DNA of 64,000 nucleotides from positions 3,596,001-3,660,000 of the forward strand of contig CASHTG010000012.1 of the NCBI GenBank assembly GCA_949357655.1. The letters are read 5' to 3'. This DNA is from Parascedosporium putredinis (lineage: Eukaryota > Ascomycota > Sordariomycetes > Microascales > Microascaceae). The notes under the pieces were generated by a model that made no database searches, had not been told where the DNA came from, and saw only the letters and a list, made by a program, of their open reading frames with translations. Each line of letters opens with the position of its first letter. The stretch's first letter is position 1. Shown piece after piece: positions 1 through 10,286 of this stretch. A program made the position numbers and the translations under genes.

Positions 1-1
1 C

Positions 2-643
2 TTTGGCTTCCTCGCTCCCTCCGACTCCTTTTCTGGCACGGAGCTGGAAACCGCCATCCTAAAGACTGGAGGAACATTCATGTCCTTCCACGACGCGGCC
101 AACATCCAGCCTTGGCTCTTCCTCCTCCTCAGCAACGGACTGACCGCGAGTGACCACGACTCCAGCGCCGACCAGCCCCTCTTGTCAGGAATTACTATCG
201 CCAAGCTTACTGGGACCGAGCCCGTGTCCTTCTCTTACGTTGCCCAGAGCGGAGAAGGCCTCACCTTCACCATCGAATCCCACTCGTCTCAGGCCCTCGA
301 AGCTGACCTACAAGACGCTTCTGGAAAGTCAATCGTGAAGAAGGCCACCACTGCCGATCCCGCCGTCATTAGCTACAATACCACTACGGATGGCACCCTA
401 AAGCTCGTCGTCTCCTCCACCAACTCCACTGCGGAGGGAATCTTCCAGGTCTCTCTTGATTCATCTCTGGGAATTTCTGGCTGCACGCTTCCTAACCGAA
501 CTACCGTCCCTACTGATACTGGCGACAACGGCTATGGAACTGGATCTGGCACGGGTACCGGAACTGGCCATGGGAATGGCACCGCGCCGTGCCCCGGCAC
601 TTGCCATGGCTCCGGCTCCGGCTCTGGGTCCGGTTCTGGCTCC

Positions 644-687
<44 letters not shown>

Positions 688-892
688 CTCTGGCTCTGGC
701 TCCGGCTCCGGCTCTGGTTCTGGGTATGGATCTGGCCCTGTTACCCCTGTTGCCCCTTCCTCTGTACCCACTTACGCTGGGGGCAAGCCTGCCTCGCCAA
801 CCGGCGGGATCGTTGTCACCGCTGCTGCCGGGAAGGTTGCCGTTGCTGGTTTCTGGGCGGTTGGCCTCGGCTTGGTTGGACTTGTGCTGTAG
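2..892 (+). CDS. Secreted, probably GPI-anchored Gly/Ser-rich protein (3' part; 5' end outside window)
   Basis: The frame is open from the window edge, so the protein starts upstream; about 296 residues are visible. The first half is a mixed alpha/beta-like segment, and about residues 85-150 look like a small beta-rich module resembling bacterial pre-peptidase C-terminal folds (weak, by eye). It then carries a Gly-Thr/Gly-Asn stretch, a pure Ser-Gly linker of about 40 residues, and ends in a hydrophobic tail (VAGFWAVGLGLVGLVL) preceded by small residues, the usual form of a GPI-attachment signal. Several N-glycosylation sequons (NTT, NST, NRT, NGT) fit passage through the secretory pathway. 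Role inferred: cell-surface or wall protein with the N-terminal domain held away from the wall by the linker. I cannot name the enzymatic or binding family of the N-terminal part. The stop is TAG at 890-892. Confidence 0.75.
601..727 (+). repeat. Coding minisatellite, 6-bp unit (Gly-Ser)n
   Basis: A tandem array of the hexamer GGYTCY (variants ggctcc, ggttct, ggctct) encodes uninterrupted Gly-Ser dipeptides inside the GPI-type protein. Unit length is a multiple of three, so copy-number change keeps the frame. The opposite strand reads as an artificial Pro-Glu ORF. Confidence 0.9.
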
Positions 893-2275
893 GAAAATTG
901 TGGCTCACTGGCAAAGGCCCAACTTGAGGGGAAAGGAGGGTTGGCCGCCTTCTACATGAGGGAACGTGGATCTTTTTTCTTGCTTCTTTTATGTAACAAT
1001 TGATACGTAGTGCTAGGAGACTATGCGGAGCACTTGTGAGAGAGAAAATAGAGTGGAAAAAAGCACCACATGAGTAGCCCCGTAGGTACATGAATTGCGT
1101 GCATCTGATCTCAGCGCCCATGCACCTGACGCGATTCCATGCCCATGTTCCGCCGATCTTCAAGCCTCGAACCCCACCTTCCCAAGCCCGGCTGCGTACA
1201 TTGTTTCATCCTCCATGCCACCACTGACCGCTCTTGGCAACAAGGGTAATTTCCCATGTGTGACGCAACACAAAGGAGCTTAAATTGACCACCCCTGACA
1301 GGCGCCCAATGACATGCCGCTCCTCCTCTCCATCCACCGCCGCTGTAGTGTAGGGCTGGAACCGACGTCCGGGGATGCGGACGCAAGTTGATGAATTCGG
1401 AGCCGCAACGACGGCGCCGCAAAACGAAAACCGCGGTCGAGGTGAGTTCGAGTCGAAACTTTTGGACGGAGTTTTCTAACAAAATAAGGAGCCTTTCAAC
1501 AGCTCGTTAATTGAAAAGGCACGATTTAATTGCGATTCCATACCTGATTCTTAAATATCGCCCACGCTCGAGGACGGGGAGAGAGGCAGGAGAGCCCGAG
1601 GTTCAGCGATGCTCAAACATATGGCATGCTTTTCTGCAGCGAGATATATGGACCATTAAGCTCAGTTTCTTGCAGCCTACTTCGTTCCATCATATACCAC
1701 CTTTGGTCATCAATATCTTATCAAAGAGCCTTGTTCATGACTTGATGAAAGGTGTGATATAGGCCACAGGATGATGAATTATCCTGGTGGGCAGCTGGTT
1801 CAATTATCCAAAATGATGGATGTCTGAGGGAAATCGCCCTCTCCGGCTCATCTAACGAACGAAAAGGGCCGTGGCAGCATTAGGCAGCATTGTTTGTTTA
1901 TTTCGCGAATTGCCAGATCGAGGAATCAATAGAATCATACGATTCACGTCAATTGCAATGTATCTGGAGGTTAGGAGACGACGATGGGTACGGCCGGATA
2001 CATTTGGTATCTATCAACCGCCTGGAGGACTCGCTGTCAGCGGGAGCACGGTTCAAGTGTTTGGCTAGCCAAACCCACTGCCCGTGCTCACCGAAGGCCG
2101 TGAGGTCCTGGAAGCTCTATGTACAGTCCCTAATCGAGATGTACGATCAACCGGACATATACCGCACGTGCAAATCGATCGAGATGGCCTCGCGGCCTCG
2201 CGTCCTCGAACTCTATCCAACACGTCTCGCGCGCGCGTTCGGATGAGTCAATGCTCGGGGCCACCTCCAGACGCC
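893..2275. other. Intergenic, no gene seen
   Basis: Stop-rich in all frames with no family resemblance. It holds the 3' flank of the GPI-type gene and the upstream region of the Pro-rich gene. A short GC-only patch (gcgcgcgcg) lies just before the TATA element. Confidence 0.6.
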
Positions 2276-2345
2276 TATAAATACCTCCCATATCTTCCCT
2301 GGCCCCTCCAACTTCTCCTCTTCCTCTTTTTTTCTTCTTCTTCAG
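2276..2345 (+). promoter_or_regulatory. TATA box with downstream pyrimidine tract
   Basis: TATAAATA at 2276-2283 is followed by a C/T-rich stretch (2300-2342), the usual arrangement near fungal transcription starts. Between it and the ATG at 2459 lies a short run of near-repeats built on TGATCCATCA / CCCATCA (2362-2407). Position fits promotion of the Pro-rich gene. Confidence 0.5.
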
Positions 2346-2458
2346 CATGCTCGTCTCGATACTGATTCATCATTGATCCATCACTGACCCATCAACGATT
2401 GATCAGTTTTCTCTGACTTGTGTACTAGGTTTCTAGGTTTCGATCTTAATTGATTCCA

Positions 2459-4296
2459 ATGGCATCTTCGCATACCGCGTCGTATCCCCCTCTTCTTCGC
2501 TTCGAGCAACCCCGGGTTGAGTGCCTCGTCGGCCAAGATGAATCGAATTGCAAGGCAAAAGTAGGCCGAGGCCAAGCATATCGAACGACATCGCAAGAAT
2601 AAGAAGGCACCGGCTCAAGACTCTCAAGCCGTTTCTGTTAAGAAGGCAAGACCTACGGTGCGACTTTGCTCGCCCCAAGGTTCTAGCTGCCACCCCGCTC
2701 CTGCCCCTGCCGCCGCCCCGAAGACCGTAGTCGTGAAGAAGCTCGTAGATCCCGTTGCAACCGAGTGCAACGGTGAAGGTTCTCGCCCTTCCCGCATCCC
2801 GCGTGCGGCGAAGGTGCCTGAAGGTTCCGTACTCCCGCCCCTGTTTGCTCCTGTGCCTGTTTATTTGATTCCGTCGTCGATTCCGCGACCCAAGGGAACT
2901 GTAGTTCAGCCTTTCCTCCTATGCCCTGCAAGCCTCAAGTGCGGTCTCGATCGATTCGCTCGGTTCCAAGTGCCGAACCTTCCCCGTTGCTGCCCCCGTC
3001 CCCGTCCCCGCCCCCGTCCCCGCCCCCGTCCCCGTCCCCGTCCCCGTCCCCGTTGCTGCCCCCGTCATTGTCCCCGTCGCTGTCCCCGTCGCTGCCCCAG
3101 TCGCTGCCCCCGTCGTTGCCCCAGTCGCTGCCCCGTCGTTGTCCCCGTCATTGCCCCCGCCCCCGTCGCCCCCGTCATTGTCCCCGCCGCTGCCCCCATC
3201 CCCGCCCCCGTCGCTGCCCCGGTTGTTGTCCCCGTCGCTGCCCCCGCCCCCGCCCCCGTCGCTGCCCCGGTTGTTGTTCCCGTCGCTGCCCCAGTCGCTA
3301 CCCCCGCCCCCGCCGTTGTCCCCATCATTGCCCCCATTGCCCCCGTCGCTGCCCCAGTCGCTGCCCCCGTCGCTGTCCCCGTCATTGCCCCCGTCGCTGC
3401 CCCGGTCATTGTCCCCGTCGCTGCCTCCAGCCCCATCCCGAGCCCCGAGCCTTCCCCCGTCGCTGCCCCCAAGCCTAGCCCCAGCCCCGAGCCTTCCCCA
3501 GTTACACTTCCCCTTCCCGGTTTGAGCTCTGTGGCCCCCGACCTGATCCCGGATGGCGCAATTGCTCTGGCTTCAAGCCTCGCCCCTACCTCGTTGCCGC
3601 CACCAGTTAGTTCTGGATCTGGTTCAGGTGCAAGCGCGATTGTGGGGAGGCGCAAGTCACGCATTCCACTCCCAGTGCCAATGCCAAAGGGCACCATCCT
3701 TGCCCCAATCATTTCGCCAGTGCCTTCCTACCTCATTGCCTCTTCACTACCCAGGCCCAAGGGGTTCGTGCCTCCTACATTCCCCCTGCCCCACCCTCCA
3801 TCCTTGATCGCTCTCGCATCCCCGCCCCAAAGAAGATGCCCTCAGGCACTGTGCTTGCACCTCTTCCTGATCGGCATTCTTCCTCCCCGCCTTCGTCAAT
3901 CCCCCGGCCGGTACGAAAGCCGGTTCTTCGCTCTACCTTGTATGGCTACGTTTCTTGGCAACCGAAGTCCATCCTTACCAAGGCACCGGAGGGTGAGGTA
4001 GTGCCTAGCGTGAAGAAGAAGAAGAAGTCGGTGAAGTTTGCGGAGGACGCTCAAGTGAAGGCGTATGGCCTGGGCCTTCCTCCTTACCTGGTGAATTCCA
4101 GCCATGGAAGAACGGTAGTGCCGGTGCCAGATCCCTTCGAACCCGAGGAGACACCCCCACCCTCCCCATCCTCCCCTTCGTTGCTGCCACCTTTGTGTTA
4201 TTTCTACATGACACGCTCCGGAAGCCCGGTTTTCTCTCCTTTGCCTCCCCGGCGAGGGATTCGCCTCTCCTTTCAGAGGGTGAGCTGGCTAAGTGA
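2459..4296 (+). CDS. Pro/Ala/Val-rich repeat protein of unknown function, frame interrupted
   Basis: I do not recognise the family. Coding character moves from frame 0 to 2 to 1 to 0 to 2 to 1, always by the same sign. The breaks sit at or near short runs: about 2912, C4 2982-2985, C4 3131-3134, C5 3782-3786 and C4 4164-4167. One added base at each gives a 597-residue protein ending at TGA 4294-4296 (last residues SEGELAK). A unit of the form S-R-I-P...P-x-G-x-V/I-L-x-P...PVPxYLIxSSIPRPKG recurs two to three times and flanks a long VAAPVxVP tract. Near the C-terminus is KKKKKSVKFAEDAQ, which contains an RVxF-like protein-phosphatase-1 docking pattern. The start is uncertain: ATG 2459 needs a 49-nt intron at 2516-2564 (GT...AG), while ATG 2538 runs into TAG 2562. 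That some gene is here is likely; function is not known. Confidence 0.55.
2986..3480 (+). repeat. Coding Pro/Ala/Val repeat tract
   Basis: A degenerate array built from gtc-gct-gcc-ccc / gtc-ccc codons encodes VAAP, VPVP and APVP blocks. The same DNA reads as Ser/Leu/Pro or Arg/Cys/Pro in the other frames, which is why several overlapping ORFs appear here. The valine frame is chosen because it joins the flanking EPSPVAAP and PSPEPSPVAAP segments. Confidence 0.8.
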
Positions 4297-4362
4297 CCGC
4301 TTACCTCATTCGCGATCGAGACTGCACTTGCCGGGCTTGCTCTGCCTCGTCTGTTGTTGCTG

Positions 4363-4553
4363 TTCTTTTTCTTCTTCCTTTCTGTTTCTTTCTTGTTCTT
4401 TCTTCTGTTTCTTTCTTGTTCTTTCTTCTGTTTCTTTCTTGTTCTTTCTTCTGTTTCTTTCTTGTTCTTTCTTCTGTTTCTTGTTCTTTCTTCTGTTTCT
4501 TCTGTTTCTTCTGTTTCTTCTGTTTCTTCTGTTTCTTCTGTTTCTTGTGACTT
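4363..4553. repeat. Nested pyrimidine microsatellite (TTTCTTCTG / TTTCTTTCTTGTTC)
   Basis: A two-level repeat: a roughly 19-bp unit (tttctttcttgttctttcttctg-like) is repeated about four times, then gives way to about seven copies of the 9-mer TTTCTTCTG. It lies just after the stop of the Pro-rich gene. ORFs crossing it on either strand (Phe/Ser/Leu or Glu/Thr/Lys runs) are products of the repeat. Confidence 0.85.
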
Positions 4554-4805
4554 GTTGTGATTTGCTGTGACTGGCTGGGCTTTTTGTGACTTTCTTGTGA
4601 CTTTCTTGTGCTGCTGTTTTGCTTTGGTTTCTTGTAAGTTTTCTGCTACTGTTTCATCAGCCTTCTGTGCTGCTTTGGGGAGTGTTCTGAGGTTTCTGCT
4701 TCTTTTTCTTCTTCTTGCGTTGCTTTGATCTCTTGAGAGGTTTGTGTTGTTTCTGCTTTTGAGATGGTCAGGATTTCTTTTTTGTTTTTCTATGTGCTGG
4801 GCATT

Positions 4806-4989
4806 CTTCTTCTCTTCTTCTTCTTCTTCTTCTTCTTCTTCTCTTCTTCTCTTCTTCTTCTTCTTCTTCTTCTTCTTCTTCTCTTCTTCTCTTCTTCTTC
4901 TTCTTCTTCTTCTTCTTCTTCTCTTCTTCTTCTTCTTTTCTTCTTCTCTTCTTCTCTTCTTCTTCTCTTCTTCTTCTTCTTCTTCTTCT
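4806..4989. repeat. (CTT)n microsatellite
   Basis: About 180 bp of CTT/TTC repeats, interrupted at intervals by single CT dimers (cttcttctcttcttct). The interruptions change frame and create alternating Phe, Ser and Leu runs on + and Lys, Arg and Glu runs on -. Confidence 0.9.
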
Positions 4990-7900
4990 ACTATTTGGCG
5001 GCATCTTCCCCATGGTTTGTGACGATCACTCGACCTCCCGATTCGGCTGCCTGCGATGATTCTCGAGAACCGAAAGCCCAGCGCGCTTACACGAACGCGA
5101 GGACCCGAGTCCATCCCGATGCCGAACCGATGATCAAGCCGAGATCCAACATGATTACTTCACGGAAAAATAAAGGAAAAAAATCATGAAAATAGAAAAC
5201 AATCACCAAAAAGGAAGTTCAACACTTAACATGCATCGATTCAACATCGATGGTTTGCTTGTTTATCGGCCACAGCGTTACAAAGGACCCCCTGCACCGA
5301 CTGCAGCTTTACCAATCGCGAGCATCGCTTATTCATCGACCATAGTTTTATCAAGGATGGGACAAGAACGAGGGCTTGAAAGAGATCAGTGGGGAGGAAC
5401 ATGGAGGAAAACGAGGGTAATGCCGCAGTGGGCAGGGAACCTCTGCTTAGCCCTCGGGCGGCGGAGGAGTAAAGAGGAGGAGCTTGTCTCGAGGCTGGCC
5501 TTCACGCGGCGGCAGGCGTGAGTACCCGTGCTTTGCATGGAAACCAACGAGCCTCAATCTTGTACTTGTAATGATATGAGTACTCGGTAGTGTATGTGTA
5601 CTATTATGACAGATAGCTTAACAGAAAACGGCCTAATAGCAGCACTGGCAGTTGAGGATGAATGGAGGGGCGAGTGGGGTTGGGATTGTGGCCTTATCTT
5701 TGGCGTCGTCGAGGGAATACAAAGGATGATTAAGTGGACCAATCCATTTCATTTGCGGGGTTGTGCACTTTTGAGAGCATAAAAATGAGTTGGATTGATC
5801 CATCTGTGATGATTGCACGCCGTTCCCGTGATCCATCAATTCCTCCCTCCAATTCCTCCCTCGGACATGGGCCGTGTGTAATGTGGGCTCTGTGGGCTCG
5901 GTTGTGGTCTTCCTCTTCTCACCGTAGAAGGTTCATCGAAGCAATTCGCTCAGCTGCCGGGATCATCCTTCCAGCTCAATCCCAACACCACTCGCCTCGA
6001 TGCTGACAATAGATGGGCACCCAATCGCTCAGCATCATTTCAACTGGGGTCACTCAACGGCAACGGATACTTTACAAGGGAACCTTACGTGTAGCTAGGA
6101 TGAGCTGGGCTTGCGATGCACAAGTTCAAAGTATTACAAGGAAACAGCTACCAAACCCAGGGGTAGTCAGCGGTGCCTCTCCATAGGGCCAGCCAGGAGT
6201 GGTGACTGGACTGTTGAAAGCCGAGGAACCTGGTCAACCCGAAACGGAAAATTTCCCGGAGGTTTCTGATTTCGTCTCCACCAAGGACGCTCCCGAACGA
6301 AGAAAAAAACTAGCAAAACTAGAGTAATGTTCTCCGAGAATTACGACATCATCCAAAGTAATAACATTACGCTTCACAAGATGTCGTACTCTAACAAAGG
6401 TTGAACGGGGCGGGTGAAAGCTCCTCCCCCAAGAGTGCATGCTCCTTCGTGACGCTACGTGGGAGACTACTTGGCCGGGCTATCCACACAGAAAAAGCCC
6501 GCTTGGGGGTAACGAGGGATTGGCGGACCAATCGATCGAATCAATCGATGCTGCAGCCAGTTCTGCACCCTGGTTACAAGGCGCCTGCTGCCGCCCTCCC
6601 CGGAGCCACTGAAACGTGGCGCTATCCTACCAGCATGTGTCGATCCTCTGCTGGTTCAGGCAAGGATGTGTCGGAGGATCAGAGTGCTCAATCTCGGACG
6701 GCGAAGGTTCGAAAAGGGGCTCGAGATGACCTTGTGGAAGGGACTTGGAAAAGAGTGGGTGAGTGGTGCCTCGCTCGCTTTGATGCTTCGAGCTTCGCTC
6801 GCACGCATGTGTGTTCTAGTCGTCAACCTGAATTGACAAAGCGGACCAACGCGCTTTTTCGAGCATCCGTGCGTGGGACGTGATGCGGCGAGCGGGCATG
6901 CATCGCCGCTTATGTACTCATTTCCTTGTGGTTCGTGACCCTCTGACGAGGACTGATTGATGGGAGATTGATCCACCTTGTTGTTCTGGACAGAGGCGAG
7001 AGGGAACGGGAACATGCACAATTCTCGAGTGCGTTGCTCACGCTCGCAAACACGACAATAGTTCCTGAAATTGCAGGGGGACACTGGAGGTACTGGCTGG
7101 CCCATGCGCGATGCAGCTCGGTTGCCAGCACCGGCCCCCGCACAAAATCTGATGTGTCGCTGGCGCTGGCTTCCTCGGTCTTCCTACGGCTTATTCCTTG
7201 GCCCTTTTTTGTCTGGCAAGGTTTCGTAGCGCCCACCACATTTTGATACAAAAAGACATCTACTACTATTACACTAGGCTCCAGAGGCTCCAGAGGCTCC
7301 GAGGGCGCCAAAGACCCCCGGGGAGACGAGCTAAGCGAACCAACAGAGGTCGAGTGGGTTGTGTCCCCACTGAAGCGGCGCAGGCACCCGGAAGGGGATG
7401 CCGGATGGGGGATTTAGATTAGTCTAACTCCCAATGGCCCAGGATAACGAAGAATAGTGCAGTGGGGACGGGAAGAAGACATGCGACGCTGGCCCGTTTA
7501 AATGTTAAAATCAGGAGAAGAGTTACCTTTTGGCTTTTGCAGTTTACCCGCCTGTGTCACTTGCCAGCTTTTGCAACGCAAACACGCTCACTTGGGGGTC
7601 GCAAGAAAAGCAACGGAGCTGACGGAGGAGTTGCTGTTCTCTTTGATCCATTGTTCCGTACCGACCATTGTGCGGCCATGATTTCCCATGTCGCCGTCAG
7701 CGACATAATCATACATGTACCCTCTCGATCCTCCCACCTCCCCTTGCCCTAATATCCTGTTTACCTTTATGCAAGCGCCAGTTCAACTACCCTTTCGTCG
7801 GCCCTTGAGACTTTGCAGCGTTCAAGACGTCCAGGACCAGAGACGACATTGACTCGTCACCACCACGCCTCGTTTCTATCCTTTGCCCGGCTGCATCACG

Positions 7901-8295
7901 CTCCTGATAGCCCATCTCAATCTCTTACCCCCATGCCCCTCCTCCATCGCTGATGATACAGGACTTCGGTATGGCGACTGGGGGACAAAGGAGGATCTGA
8001 CACGACGACGCGATAAATGACACCTTGTTCGCCGCTCTCGGAAACCCGCTGCAGGTTGAACTCCTCTCTTTTCTAATACCTCTTCGGCTTCTCTGGCGAT
8101 TCCACCATCATTCCTTTTTTAATTCTTTTCCCCTCCTCTTGAACACGACATCATTCTCCAACCGAACTCTAAACCATCACGGGCACCCGACCCACCTTTT
8201 CTCCGCCACAAACGCCTTGCCGAGGTAACCTATCCGAACGAGACCAAGGGAACCGCAAAAATAAAACAGAACGACGAAGAATTATAGCAGAAGCC

Positions 8296-9286
8296 ATGGA
8301 TCTCATGGAAATGTGGAAGTTGATATACCAGGAGGAGCTGCCCCCGGATATTGGGCCTGTGAAGGACATTTTGGAGGAATACAGCGGGATAGACTCCACC
8401 GAGGTGGAGGCACATCTTCATACTATTGTAAGCCGAAATCATTCTCAACTCTTCCCCAGCTCTACCTCTTGCCTCGCGATTCATCATCAGCGGCGAGGCG
8501 TAGGTGGGGGTCTGCAGAGCGGCTTGCGCCTGAGCCGTGGACCAATGTGGCGGGTGATACTAGGTGGCTAACGCTGGAGTGCTCTTGGCACCTTGTTATT
8601 TATAGCGAGAGAAGGCATGGAACGCGACTCGATACCCTTGCATCGGTAGATGGCGATTTCTATACATCGACCCGTCGAGCGACCCTCGATACCAACGAGT
8701 GTTATCCCGGCTAACCTCGTGGCGGTCCTCTGACGTATTACTGGATCTAGGATGCGGCGTCGGCCAGTCCCTTCGCCAATTCTCATACGATGGGGTACAC
8801 GCATCCAAATTAATAGGCCTCGACATAAATCCTACGCTTATCGAGATCGGCTTCGAGCTCTTCCGCGACCGGCACCGGACGCCGGCGGGCTTTGTCGTGG
8901 GCAACATGATGGACGATGTCGACGAAGGGCTCGAGAAGATTGACGGACGGATATCGATAGTGCACGCCTCCAATTTCTGGCACCTCTTCAACTGGACGCA
9001 GCAGCTCGCCATGGCGGTGCGGTTGGTGCGGTTCTTCAAAATGGGCGAGAAACGAGCAATGATATATGGCCGACATGTCGGCACCCACAAAGCGGGATCA
9101 CAACTAAAAGCGCGTCATCCTTCCTCCATGACCAAAAACATTTCAACGGTTATGGGACGACGTCGGCGCTCTCACGGACACAAGGTGGAGAGTCGAAATG
9201 GAATTTTAGGCGAGCGGTTAGCCCAAATACCGGGCTTCAACGGCGAGACGATGGCGGCCAGATATGGCGTGTACCAAATAAACTAG
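8296..9286 (+). CDS. Class I SAM-dependent methyltransferase, AusD-like (fungal meroterpenoid/tailoring type)
   Basis: Two exons: 8296-8427 and 8606-9286, with a 178-nt intron (donor GTAAGC, acceptor TATAG) in phase 0. Exon 2 opens with the family signature RYPCIGRWRFL, then the SAM-binding loop LLDLGCGVGQSLRQ, the acidic LIGLDINP strand end, and VHASNFWHLFNW, which in AusD-type enzymes follows the second half of the Rossmann fold. These enzymes methylate polyketide or meroterpenoid intermediates; the substrate here is unknown. Three runs near the 3' end are each one base short: A4 9106-9109, A5 9134-9138 and T4 9204-9207. With them restored, the expected FQRLWDDVG...TRWRV block appears and the original frame resumes, giving 271 residues, close to the family's usual 270-290. 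As written, the ORF stays open because the three losses cancel. No PKS, terpene cyclase or P450 lies nearby, so this is an orphan tailoring-type enzyme in this window. Confidence 0.8.
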
Positions 9287-10286
9287 AACTATATGCATTG
9301 TGAAATTAATGAGACATGACACGATTATTACCTTAAAATCTGGAGTCCGGTCCTGGGACACTTTTTTCTTCTTTCTTTTTCATATATGGATATATCTTTG
9401 GCTTTGAAAGGTGGGTTTTGTGACTCTGCTTCGAAAGAGGGAGATGGCGTGGAAGTTAACACAGCACGCCGTATTCAATGGTGCCAGTAATAACTGCCCA
9501 CTTGACACGTTAATTAATGTTGGCGCACCGAGGCAATGCGCGTGGCGATAGTTGGTTGACGAAAAAGCTTGATCGAGTTGGGGATATGGTTCGTCGATGT
9601 GGTGATAGTGGATTGCCTTAAGCCCCGCGATGGGAGAAACTAGGAGGTTTACGCGGCTCGTCGAACAAAATAAATGGTGGTTGGCATGCATCGATTTATA
9701 TATCCGTGTACGTATGCACACCTATTCTCCATGGAGGAAATATATTTCCGAACGCTTGAGTCTATCTTATCACGTTGATTTTTCCCCTCCTCTTTGTTCT
9801 AGAAACACTCTTTGACTTGCACTAGAATCATGCAGGCCGTGCAGCTGAGGCCGGACTATCCCTTTTCATGCCGAAATATTGGATGCCGATGTTCCTCTGG
9901 AATGAACGCCCCCATTGACAGCACCAATCATTGCACCTGCCCAGAATTGGGGGAAGGCACGCCCAGCGACGGGAAATCAGAGCCACCACGTGATACCGCG
10001 CCAAGTTCAAGTTTCCGCCCCGCCATCTTGAAGTGCGTCGCGGTTCAGGTCGCAGTTGCCATCCATGCGTGAAACAGGTTCAGAAATCCCGATCCACACC
10101 GGACATACGTCACCGTTTGTTGCCGTGCTTTGACCTGGGACTTTGACCAGCATGGTTCCCCTTGGTTGGGACCTTCTAGTCACGTTTGGTTATTAATTTC
10201 TTTTTCCCCTCGACTGGCCTCAACTTCATGATCATTGTCCATTGCGCTTGGCAAGTCGCCAAGACCACGCACGCCCATTTTCCGCC
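9287..10286. other. Intergenic between methyltransferase and rad4
   Basis: About 1 kb without a supported ORF. It holds the 3' flank of the methyltransferase (T-rich around 9363-9400) and the rad4 promoter region, which has a C/T-rich patch at 10198-10212. Confidence 0.6.

Larger units (their letters stand above)
4297..8295. other. Intergenic, 4 kb, no supported gene
   Basis: After the two pyrimidine microsatellites (4363-4989) the rest is ordinary mixed sequence. The longest open stretch on + is about 160 codons at 6401-6883, with no recognisable domain and a composition unlike the neighbouring genes. GATCCAT elements occur at 5797, 5830 and 7645. The last 300 bp are C/T-rich and lead into the methyltransferase ATG. 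Confidence 0.55.

Noticed and set aside
532..771. 79-codon Pro-Glu repeat ORF on -
   Set aside because: Exact antisense of the Gly-Ser coding repeat.
3065..3712. 215-codon Thr/Gly/Ala-rich ORF on -
   Set aside because: Antisense of the Val-Ala-Pro repeat tract; no independent features.
4005..5114. 369-codon ORF on - rich in Glu, Lys and Arg
   Set aside because: Most of it is the complement of the CTT and TTTCTTCTG microsatellites, and its end overlaps the better supported C-terminus of the Pro-rich gene on +.
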